A stretch of 11,779 nucleotides of DNA, taken from contig CANQPR010000042.1 in the NCBI GenBank assembly GCA_947625715.1, forward strand, positions 1 through 11,779, written 5' to 3'. This DNA is from an uncultured Bacilli bacterium. GTDB lineage: Bacteria; Bacillota_I; Bacilli_A; RF39; UBA660. Shown piece after piece: positions 7,281 through 11,779 of the stretch. Position 1 is the first letter of the stretch, and each line of letters begins with the position of its first letter. Under the pieces are notes generated by a model, which made no database searches, was not told where the DNA came from, and worked only from the letters and a program-made list of their open reading frames with translations. The position numbers and the translations under genes were made by a program.

Positions 7281-7289
7281 ATTATATCA
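7281..7289 (-). promoter_or_regulatory. Extended -10 promoter of the ABC exporter operon
   Basis: The minus strand reads TGA-TATAAT (hexamer at 7281-7286), about 47 bases ahead of the ATPase start. A possible -35 TTCACA sits at a 19-base distance, so the -35 is weak. The 8-base palindrome ATCATGAT overlaps the upstream edge of the -10 and could be a regulator site, for instance for the XRE protein encoded at the operon's end. There is no TGTGACC-like motif here, so no sign that the neighbouring sigma factor drives it. Confidence 0.6.
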
Positions 7290-7330
7290 TGATTTTTAAA
7301 AATTTTGTGAAAATATCAATGTAACTTATA

Positions 7331-7368
7331 TAAAAAGAATACTTAACACATTGAAGTTAGTATTCTTT
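7331..7368. terminator. Hairpin terminator after the sigma/membrane protein operon
   Basis: AAAGAATACTTAAC (7334-7347) pairs with GTTAGTATTCTTT (7356-7368) with one bulged base and an 8-base loop. On the minus strand it is followed by TTTTTA, placing it correctly to end transcripts from 7455-8448. The plus side has only a broken T run. Confidence 0.7.
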
Positions 7369-7454
7369 ATTTTACTTAAATATTTTAAATAGAAAGATAT
7401 TAACTATCATTACTATAATGTTTATAAAAACTTTCTAAAAGTTACAATTAAATT

Positions 7455-7946
7455 TTAGTTGCTATCATTTAAATAATCATCAAAATATTCACCATTACTT
7501 GTACCAGTGATATGAAAACCAGAAAAATGATTATTTTCATCATAAAATATTTCTATATTATCAAATTCTGTATCTAATGGATAACATATTGTACTTTCAT
7601 TTCCATCATAATCTTTAATTGGTGAATATTTAATACATTTTTCTGAATCAGTAGTTACATATTTACCCTCACATTTACTATAGACTTCTTGTGATGGTAC
7701 TTCGTAAATTTCAGCTATTGTATTTTTATTATTTACTTTAATAATTTTATTAATCAAATTTACTATTCCATTATTAGTTGCAGCATTAACTGTAAATGTA
7801 CTTATAGTTAATATCAAAACTATACTTAGGGTAGTATAAATACCTTTACGTATTTGACTTTTTTTGATACTTTCTTCTTTAAAATTATAATAACCAATTT
7901 TATTATTAGTTTTATTTTTTATGCTTTCTATATCAATATTTTTCAT
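7455..7946 (-). CDS. Single-pass membrane protein, putative anti-sigma factor
   Basis: A 163-residue protein with a 34-residue basic N-terminal tail inside the cell, one hydrophobic helix (about 35-56, IYTTLSIVLILTISTF) and an outer domain of about 105 residues with three cysteines (92, 104, 121) and an acidic C-terminus. There is no zinc-binding HxxxCxxC motif of the ZAS anti-sigma class. The call rests on context: its ATG overlaps the end of the sigma factor gene by 14 bases, with AAAGGAGG nine bases upstream, as for sigma/anti-sigma pairs that must be made in step. I prefer the ATG at 7946 over an in-frame TTG two codons earlier. It could instead be an outer sensor or a secreted immunity-type protein (the helix ends in VNAA). 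Confidence 0.65.
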   Translation of the reverse strand: MKNIDIESIKNKTNNKIGYYNFKEESIKKSQIRKGIYTTLSIVLILTISTFTVNAATNNGIVNLINKIIKVNNKNTIAEIYEVPSQEVYSKCEGKYVTTDSEKCIKYSPIKDYDGNESTICYPLDTEFDNIEIFYDENNHFSGFHITGTSNGEYFDDYLNDSN

Positions 7947-8448
7947 TATCAATGACCTCCTTTAATTTTTTTCTAAGCCTAAACAAATTCATTTTGATTG
8001 CACTTAAAGATTTATTCTTCATTTTAGATATTTCTTTTAATTTATAACCATCTATATAATATAAATTAAAAATTTCTTTTTCTTCTAATGTTAATTTAGA
8101 CAATATTCCTTCCAAATCTATATTTATTTCTAAATTAACTTCTTTTCCAATGAATCGATCATCATATTCATCAAATTTTGTATTTGATTTTATTTTTTTG
8201 TATGATAAATTTTTAGCAATTTTTCCTAAATATGATTTCAAATCAGTTTTTATATTGTCTTGGTATTTCCATAATAAGAAAAAAGTATCCGATACTAATT
8301 CTTCCTTATCTTGATATGTTAGTGATTTTCCAACAATATTATCAATAACTTTATAAACATAATTACTATAGCAATCAATTATTTCATCTATATTAATAAT
8401 TTTTTTTGAATTAGTTATTATGCTACCACTTCCTTTGAATCGATTCAT
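7933..8448 (-). CDS. ECF-like sigma-70 family RNA polymerase sigma factor
   Basis: A 171-residue alternative sigma factor. Region 2 spans about 21-90 (DEIIDCYSNYVYKVIDNIVG, then LVSDTFFLLWKYQDNI and SYLGKIAKNLSYKKIK, the -10 recognition helices). After an acidic linker, region 4 spans about 112-168 (LTLEEKEIFNLYYIDGYKLKEIS, then LSAIKMNLFRLRKKLKEV, the -35 recognition helix-turn-helix). No region 1 or 3, so ECF-like. The first ATG lacks a clear ribosome binding site, and a likely autoregulatory promoter would start transcription within a few bases of it; AAAGGAAG occurs inside the frame before an ATA codon at residue 10. The true start is therefore open. It is translationally coupled to the membrane protein downstream. 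Confidence 0.85.
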   Translation of the reverse strand: MNRFKGSGSIITNSKKIINIDEIIDCYSNYVYKVIDNIVGKSLTYQDKEELVSDTFFLLWKYQDNIKTDLKSYLGKIAKNLSYKKIKSNTKFDEYDDRFIGKEVNLEINIDLEGILSKLTLEEKEIFNLYYIDGYKLKEISKMKNKSLSAIKMNLFRLRKKLKEVIDNEKY

Positions 8449-8455
8449 AAATAAA

Positions 8456-8482
8456 GATACTTATTTTTATAAAAAGGTCACA
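8456..8482 (-). promoter_or_regulatory. Candidate ECF-type autoregulatory promoter
   Basis: The minus strand has TGTGACC (8476-8482), a 15-base T/A-rich spacer and GTATC (8456-8460). ECF sigma factors often recognise a -35 with an AAC/ACC core and a short -10 rich in CGTC/GTATC and usually transcribe their own gene. Transcription would begin around 8449-8450, right at the annotated ATG. The match is by eye only. Confidence 0.4.
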
Positions 8483-8580
8483 TTTAAATAAAAAATTCTT
8501 AATTGTTTTTTATCAAAAAGTTATCTAACAAATATTAATTTAAATGATATTTTTGATATATGCAAGTTAAATTTGCTATT

Positions 8581-8622
8581 AAAAAAAAATCATTTATGAA
8601 AGTAATCATAGATGATTTTTTT
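8581..8622. terminator. Bidirectional terminator
   Basis: AAAAATCATTTATGA (8585-8599) pairs with TCATAGATGATTTTT (8606-8620) over 15 bases with one G-U, with a six-base loop. The minus strand then has a long T run (complement of the A9 at 8581-8589) and the plus strand T7 (8616-8622). It most likely ends the minus-strand gene at 8769-9314. Confidence 0.8.
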
Positions 8623-8669
8623 AACAAAATTTTATTTAAAAACTTTTTACTTTTTTTATTCCAATTCCT

Positions 8670-8781
8670 CTGTTGACTATAGGAACCCATTTTAAATTCT
8701 TTTTTTTAATATGCTAAGCAACAAAAAAATTTTATTGCTTAGCAAAAAGCATTAAGAATTTTAAATGCCTATAGTAAACAG
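8670..8781. repeat. Long imperfect inverted repeat overlapping a gene's 3' end
   Basis: Outer arms CTGTTGACTATAGG (8670-8683) and CCTATAGTAAACAG (8768-8781) match at 13 of 14 positions. Middle arms at 8689-8702 and 8752-8765 match at 13 of 14. The inner stem TGCTAAGCAA (8712-8721) with TTGCTTAGCA (8735-8744) is perfect. The whole 112 bases can fold into one long interrupted hairpin. The right arm covers the last codons and the TAG stop of the minus-strand gene at 8769. It could be a small palindromic insertion (MITE-like) or a message-stabilising hairpin; no target duplication is evident. Confidence 0.65.
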
Positions 8782-9314
8782 ATTTTCTCGGCATAAAAAC
8801 AATTATTTTCTTCTATTTCTAACATATTTTCTTTATCATCTTCAAATATATTTTTTGAATAATTTAATAACTCATTTATAATATCATTAAAATTAATTTT
8901 TAATTTGCCAACTTCTTCTATTTCACTAATTATATAAATAATATCCGTTAAAAAATCAATTTTATCTTTATAATTTAATTTATAAAAATTATTTATTCCT
9001 AATTTATCAACTTCATTAATATACGGTTCAATATCTATACCATTTGGATTTATTATTTTATTTTCCATTTTAGAACCAACTACTAAAAGATTTGTTGCCA
9101 ATTTCATTGGGTCATCTAAGTTTATCAATTCTGACGTTAATACTTCAGCATTATTTTCATACGATTCATCTTCTGAAGAATAGTTTCCCTCATTAATTAA
9201 TCCATTATATAAATGATTTAATAATATGCTTACATAATATAATTTTTGAAAATCTTTCAACTTTCTAAATTCATTTTCAGTTTTTGCAACTGAATAACTT
9301 ACTTCACTTTTCAT
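8769..9314 (-). CDS. Hypothetical soluble acidic protein
   Basis: A 181-residue protein I do not recognise. It has no membrane segment or signal peptide, and is rich in Asn, Glu, Ile and Leu. It appears mostly helical: EFRKLKDFQKLYYVSILLNH near 15-34, an acidic linker (about 44-58), then helices to the end. I start at the ATG at 9314, preceded by AAAGGATG at a good distance, rather than a GTG eight codons upstream. The last residues (KICLL) and stop are encoded by one arm of the long inverted repeat at 8670-8781, so the original C-terminus may have been altered. It stands alone between two non-coding, palindrome-rich stretches. Confidence 0.75.
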   Translation of the reverse strand: MKSEVSYSVAKTENEFRKLKDFQKLYYVSILLNHLYNGLINEGNYSSEDESYENNAEVLTSELINLDDPMKLATNLLVVGSKMENKIINPNGIDIEPYINEVDKLGINNFYKLNYKDKIDFLTDIIYIISEIEEVGKLKINFNDIINELLNYSKNIFEDDKENMLEIEENNCFYAEKICLL

Positions 9315-9563
9315 TTTTTCATCCTTTCTATTTACCACTTAAATTCAATTTTTAAAGACAATTTAAAATTCTACTTATAACTATTCAATCAATATCATCT
9401 CTTTTATTATTTTGAATTTTAAATACCAATAAAATCAAATTTGTCTTTCATTATTAATCACTCTAACTGATAAAAAAATCAAGAACTTTTTTAATTATTG
9501 GCTGGCATTTTTTTACTTTTTTTCTTAAAATTCACTGATTATTTTCAATGAGCATAAGTGTTG

Positions 9564-9615
9564 GACACCATAAAAGCCTTTTTCCCTAGGAAAAAGTTAG
9601 CTTTTTTATGGTGTC
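9564..9615. repeat. Two-tier hairpin within the palindrome cluster
   Basis: Outer arms GACACCATAAAAGC (9564-9577) and GCTTTTTTATGGTGTC (9600-9615) differ by two extra bases; inner arms CTTTTTCC (9578-9585) and GGAAAAAG (9589-9596) are perfect around a CTA loop. Not followed by an uninterrupted T run, so a terminator role is possible but not typical. Confidence 0.65.
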
Positions 9616-9619
9616 ATTC

Positions 9620-9641
9620 CTTTTTTGCACTTGCAAAAAAG
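9620..9641. repeat. Tight perfect hairpin CTTTTTTGCA/TGCAAAAAAG
   Basis: Perfect 10-base arms with only two bases between them, so more likely a cruciform or protein site than an RNA loop. It directly abuts the two-tier hairpin on the left and the GCTGGCA repeat on the right. Confidence 0.6.
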
Positions 9642-9864
9642 CTGGCAATTTAGTTAAAAAGTGCCAGCCATGTTTCATTTTTCCTTTTATTTACTAGTGT
9701 TTTAGCCTCTAAAAGTGCCAGCCACATTGCCAGCTTTTTAGTTTTTTTATAATTTTAATGTATGGCAGCTTAATTTTAATTTTTTTAATTTTACTTAATT
9801 ATCAATTTTAAATATCATTGATTTTTTTTATTTATTAAATTTTATTTATATGTAATATACTTAT

Positions 9865-10122
9865 TTAAAATAGATCTGAATCAAAAAAATATTCCATCTT
9901 TATATTTAAATCTTTACATATTATATTTAATAAATCAATTCTAATTGTTTTATATTTTCCATAAAAAAGTTTTTTATATGTTAATTTTGGAATGCAAGTT
10001 TTATTTGACAAAACATCAATAAAACTATCCATTTCATTTTTATTTTTTAATGATACTTTTTTTGTAATAATATTCTTTTCTTTACAAACTTCAATTAATC
10101 TTAAAATAACTTTTTCTAACAT
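9865..10122 (-). CDS. Small divergent XRE-like protein
   Basis: An 85-residue protein. Its C-terminal third (LLNIICKDLNIKMEYFFDSDLF) closely follows that of the protein encoded immediately upstream (TIVKICFGLNIKMKDFFDS), so the two look like relatives. The N-terminal part is longer and the HTH itself is poorly conserved (SFIDVLSNKTCIPKLTYKKLFYGK where a turn and recognition helix would lie), so DNA binding is uncertain. The ATG has GGGAGG nine bases upstream. It is 17 bases after the stop of the upstream gene and is cotranscribed with it. May modulate its relative by forming mixed dimers (speculation). Confidence 0.65.
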   Translation of the reverse strand: MLEKVILRLIEVCKEKNIITKKVSLKNKNEMDSFIDVLSNKTCIPKLTYKKLFYGKYKTIRIDLLNIICKDLNIKMEYFFDSDLF

Positions 10123-10139
10123 TTTTGCTTTTCCTCCCG

Positions 10140-10385
10140 TTAAATTAAATCTTCAAATTCAAAATTTTCAAAACACTTGCTATCAAAAAAATCTTTCATT
10201 TTGATATTTAAGCCAAAGCATATTTTTACTATAGTTAAAATTTTAGGATTCTTAGAATTACCATTTATTATATTTTCTAATGTACTTTGGGTTATGCCAC
10301 ATTTATTTGCTAATGCGTTTAAACTTAAATTATTAATATCACAATAATATAAAATTCTATGTATCAAAGCATTTTCTATTTTCAT
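10140..10385 (-). CDS. Small XRE/Cro-type HTH regulator
   Basis: An 81-residue protein that is nearly all HTH_XRE domain: helix 1 at about 5-17, LSLNALANKCGITQSTLENIINGN (20-43) as turn and recognition helix, then LTIVKICFGLNIKMKDFFDS typical of the domain's last helices. A phenylalanine/acidic tail follows. The ATG at 10385 has no good ribosome binding site, but lies inside the end of a 54-codon frame at 10357-10521 that has an excellent one, so translation is probably coupled. Such minimal Cro-like proteins are common in phage and mobile islands. Family is well supported; targets unknown. Confidence 0.82.
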   Translation of the reverse strand: MKIENALIHRILYYCDINNLSLNALANKCGITQSTLENIINGNSKNPKILTIVKICFGLNIKMKDFFDSKCFENFEFEDLI

Positions 10386-10521
10386 AATTTTCTAATTTGT
10401 TTTTCATTAATTTATAATTTAAATTTTTCTTGCATTGCCTAAATAAAATTTCTATTTTATAAACCCATTCATTAAATCTGCAATAAATAAAATGTTTAAT
10501 CCAATAAAGTATTCTTATCAT
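10357..10521 (-). CDS. Short ORF of 54 codons leading the small XRE operon
   Basis: Translation begins MIRILYWIKHFIYCRFNEWV and continues as a Lys/Asn-rich tail ending NRKCFDT. The ATG at 10521 has AGAAAGGA at optimal spacing, among the best ribosome binding sites in the block. It overlaps the start of the XRE gene at 10385 by 29 bases in another frame. The N-terminal 20 residues are aromatic and hydrophobic with basic residues, like a small amphipathic membrane-active peptide. It could be a leader peptide that couples translation, or a functional small protein. I do not recognise it; existence is inferred from the start signal and overlap. Confidence 0.5.
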   Translation of the reverse strand: MIRILYWIKHFIYCRFNEWVYKIEILFRQCKKNLNYKLMKNKLENYENRKCFDT

Positions 10522-10537
10522 TGCAATCCTTTCTAGT

Positions 10538-10586
10538 AGTCTATTTCCCCCACTTTCAACATCTGATTTATCCTTAGTGAAATAAT
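10538..10586 (+). promoter_or_regulatory. C-rich box plus extended -10 upstream of the first double-HTH gene
   Basis: AGTCTATTTCCCCCACTTT (10538-10556), then exactly 21 bases, then TGAAATAAT (10578-10586), which reads as an extended -10 (TGA-AATAAT). The same module at the same spacing precedes the second copy at 11031-11079, while the 21 bases between differ. The predicted transcript would start at about the GGTGAG site (10593-10598), so the leader would be very short. The box may be an operator for the encoded HTH proteins. Confidence 0.55.
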
Positions 10587-10601
10587 TAAATCGGTGAGAA
10601 T

Positions 10602-11027
10602 ATGATTGTTAAAAATTTACGTGAAAGTAGAGAACGTTTAGATTTAAAACAAACTGATATTGCTAAAATATTTCCTGTTACTAATTCAACTGTATCTGGT
10701 TGGGAAACAGGTAAAGATACCATTCCATTAGAAAGACTAATTCAATATGCTAATCACTATAATTACAGTTTAGATTATTTATTTGGTCTTTCCAAAAACA
10801 AATTTAGAAATAGCAATATCAAAATTGATTTAAATAAGTTAGCATTAAAACTCAGAGAATTAAGAATTAGCAACAAAAAGACCCAAAATGATGTTGCTAA
10901 ATATTTAAATACTAGTCAGGCTGGTTATGCTCACTATGAAAACGCTCGATATTTAATTCCCACCTCTTTTCTTATAACTTTAACGAAAATTTATAAACCC
11001 TTTTCAATAGATGATTTGTTTAGTTGA
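10602..11027 (+). CDS. Double-HTH (two XRE domains) regulator, copy 1
   Basis: A 141-residue protein with two XRE-type HTH domains in one chain. Domain 1 spans about 5-62 (LKQTDIAKIFPVTNSTVSGWETGK). Domain 2 spans about 81-141 (KTQNDVAKYLNTSQAGYAHYENAR). Both end alike (YSLDYLFGL and FSIDDLFS), so the protein looks like an internal duplication able to bind DNA as a single-chain pseudo-dimer. The ATG follows GGTGAG. It ends TTTAGTTGA, only about 70 bases before the start of its paralogue. It is divergent from the small XRE operon at 9865-10521. Family well supported; the target may be the shared upstream box (inference). Confidence 0.87.
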   Translation: MIVKNLRESRERLDLKQTDIAKIFPVTNSTVSGWETGKDTIPLERLIQYANHYNYSLDYLFGLSKNKFRNSNIKIDLNKLALKLRELRISNKKTQNDVAKYLNTSQAGYAHYENARYLIPTSFLITLTKIYKPFSIDDLFS

Positions 11028-11030
11028 AAC

Positions 11031-11079
11031 AGTCTATTTCCCCCACTTTTCTTACAGAAAGTTAGCATCATGAAATAAT
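11031..11079 (+). promoter_or_regulatory. Second copy of the C-rich box plus extended -10
   Basis: AGTCTATTTCCCCCACTTT (11031-11049), 21 bases, TGAAATAAT (11071-11079). The identical 19 bases and unchanged spacing, despite drift of the bases between, suggest selection rather than just recent copying. It starts three bases after the stop of the first copy, so it lies in a very short intergenic space. ATGGTG serves as a weak ribosome binding site seven bases before the ATG at 11097. Confidence 0.55.
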
Positions 11080-11096
11080 AACCATGGTGTTTTTTT

Positions 11097-11525
11097 ATGA
11101 TAATTAAAAATTTAAGAGAAAGTAGAGAACGTTTAGATCTTAAACAAATTGATGTTGCTAAAATATTTCCTGTTGCTAATTCCACTGTATCTGGTTGGGA
11201 AACAGGCAAAGATACTATTCCTTTAAAAAATTTGATAAAATATGCTAATTATTACAATTATAGTTTAGATTACCTATTTGGTTTAAGCAATAAAAAGGAA
11301 ATAACAAGCACTTTTGAAATAGATTTAAATAAAATATCAAAAAAGCTAAAACATCTAAGAGAAATAAACAATATGACCCAAAAAGAAGTTGCCAAACATC
11401 TAAATACTAGTCAATCTGGTTATGCTCACTATGAGAATGCACGTAATTTAATTACCACAACATTCTTATATAGTTTAACAAAAATATACAAGCCTTTTTC
11501 AATAGATGATATTTTTAAAAACTAA
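11097..11525 (+). CDS. Double-HTH (two XRE domains) regulator, copy 2
   Basis: A 142-residue paralogue of the protein at 10602. Domain 1 (about 5-62) is almost the same, with about eight substitutions in the first 64 residues and the recognition segment NSTVSGWETGKDTIPL unchanged. The linker (65-74) and domain 2 (MTQKEVAKHLNTSQSGYAHYENAR) differ more. Identical recognition residues in domain 1 suggest both proteins read the same half-site, while domain 2 and the linker may set different spacing or partners. It is followed by a good terminator at 11608-11638. Confidence 0.87.
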   Translation: MIIKNLRESRERLDLKQIDVAKIFPVANSTVSGWETGKDTIPLKNLIKYANYYNYSLDYLFGLSNKKEITSTFEIDLNKISKKLKHLREINNMTQKEVAKHLNTSQSGYAHYENARNLITTTFLYSLTKIYKPFSIDDIFKN

Positions 11526-11607
11526 TCTATTTACACAACTAAACAATTAAGTAGAAGATATATCCTACCTATTCAAAAGTATAATTTAATAAATTAAAAA
11601 ATTCAAC

Positions 11608-11638
11608 CTATACTTTTTATTGAAGTATAGAGTTTTTT
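11608..11638 (+). terminator. Intrinsic terminator after the double-HTH genes
   Basis: CTATACTT (11608-11615) and AAGTATAG (11623-11630) form a perfect 8-bp stem with a 7-base loop, followed by AG and an uninterrupted run of T beginning at 11633. Correctly placed for the plus-strand genes. Confidence 0.82.
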
Positions 11639-11675
11639 TTATGTAAAATTTTAAAATTTAATTATCAAAAGGCAT

Positions 11676-11701
11676 AAAAAAAGATATGTTTTTCAAACAT
11701 A
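11676..11701 (-). terminator. Minus-strand terminator for a gene beyond the right edge
   Basis: TATGTTT (11685-11691) and AAACATA (11695-11701) form a perfect stem with a three-base loop. On the minus strand it is followed by TCTTTTTTT. This implies a minus-strand transcription unit entering from beyond the window; the last 70 bases show no clear coding frame. Confidence 0.6.
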
Positions 11702-11779
11702 CTTAAAAACAAATTGATTGAAAAGTAGTTATTTTAACAATTCTTACAATTTGTGGCTTTCTAGGTGTGAATCACTTGG

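Larger units (their letters stand above)
8449..8768. other. Non-coding stretch between sigma factor and hypothetical gene
   Basis: It holds the candidate sigma promoter (8456-8482), the terminator (8581-8622) and most of the long inverted repeat (8670-8781). I see no credible gene in it; codons are stop-rich in every frame. Confidence 0.7.
9500..9741. repeat. Cluster of GCTGGCA/TGCCAGC palindromic repeats
   Basis: The heptamer GCTGGCA occurs at 9501-9507 and 9641-9647, and its complement TGCCAGC at 9662-9668, 9716-9722 and 9728-9734. Within this, AAAAGTGCCAGCCA is directly repeated (9657-9670 and 9711-9724). AAAAAGCTGGCAA (9636-9648) is exactly complementary to TTGCCAGCTTTTT (9727-9739), while its core can instead pair with the nearer copy at 9662. 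Several mutually exclusive folds are therefore possible. The sites stand out as GC-rich in very AT-rich DNA. Could be a structured RNA, a replication or transfer site, or REP-like palindromes. Confidence 0.7.
9315..9864. other. 550-base non-coding, palindrome-rich stretch
   Basis: No convincing gene in any frame. Contents: an AT-rich left part (9315-9490), the GC-rich palindrome cluster (9500-9741), and a very AT-rich right part (9745-9864). The promoter of the gene at 8769-9314 and the end of the operon at 9865-10521 should lie here but are not clearly visible. Confidence 0.7.
10538..11525 (+). repeat. Tandem duplication of promoter box and double-HTH gene
   Basis: Two direct repeats with a period of about 493-495 bases, each comprising the C-rich box, the extended -10 and a gene of 141 or 142 codons. 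The first 60 codons are the most conserved between copies; the linker around codons 65-74 and the second half have drifted more. Confidence 0.85.

Noticed and set aside
7281..8482. Control of the ABC exporter operon by the adjacent sigma factor
   Set aside because: The exporter promoter is a good housekeeping-type extended -10 and shows no copy of the TGTGACC/GTATC motif.
9586..9678. A 30-codon minus-strand frame with AAAAGG upstream of its ATG
   Set aside because: It is made almost entirely of the inverted repeats, so the frame is likely fortuitous; kept only as a possibility.
9500..9741. CRISPR array
   Set aside because: The repeats are heptamers to 14-mers in both orientations with uneven spacing, and there are no cas genes; this is not an array.
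9992..10204. Plus-strand frame of 70 codons
   Set aside because: Antisense to two minus-strand genes with clear start signals.
10991..11209. Minus-strand frame of 72 codons
   Set aside because: Antisense to the double-HTH genes and across the conserved box; no start signal.
11710..11779. C-terminal end of a minus-strand gene (a TGT AAG AAT TGT stretch suggested a zinc-binding tail)
   Set aside because: That frame has an in-frame TAG just upstream and the others are also interrupted, so no coding region is supported.

Overview
The window is a very AT-rich, gene-dense stretch from a low-GC Gram-positive bacterium (Bacillota, possibly an Erysipelotrichia- or RF39-like gut lineage; the lineage is inference). 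The code is the standard bacterial one: TGG encodes Trp, and TGA is used as a stop (for example by the sigma factor gene and the first double-HTH gene). Ribosome binding sites are strong and Gram-positive in type. No rRNA, tRNA or CRISPR array is visible.

Left block (1-3745) looks like the integration and lysogeny module of an integrative element. A large serine recombinase (minus) is preceded by two small minus-strand genes and a small winged-helix-like gene. A divergent XRE regulator (plus) faces them across a compact two-way promoter. Three of the minus-strand genes share an unusual AAAGGGGG ribosome binding site. The leader of the first small gene has the layout of a transcription attenuator, and the recombinase start site sits beside a hairpin whose loop holds the Shine-Dalgarno sequence.

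Middle block (3780-8500, all minus) holds two operons. One is an ABC exporter of the MacB/LolD type: ATPase, full-length FtsX-type permease, short FtsX-type permease, and a membrane-anchored XRE regulator. The other, just upstream, is an ECF-like sigma factor overlapping a single-pass membrane protein that is probably its anti-sigma partner. Together they look like a cell-envelope sensing and export or self-protection unit, with the substrate unknown. Bidirectional hairpin terminators separate the units.

Right block (8580-11779) is accessory-looking. It holds one unrecognised 181-residue protein, a 550-base non-coding stretch with a dense cluster of GC-rich palindromes, a minus-strand operon with an additional 54-codon ORF ahead of two very small XRE-type proteins, and a tandem duplication (plus) of a gene whose product itself carries two HTH domains. 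Each duplicate is preceded by the same 19-base C-rich box at exactly the same distance from a shared extended -10. At least six HTH-type regulators lie in this window.

The most notable observations are the attenuator-like leader at 2597-2730, the nested duplication of HTH domains with its conserved upstream box, the palindrome cluster at 9500-9741, and an extra block of about 150 residues inside the recombinase.
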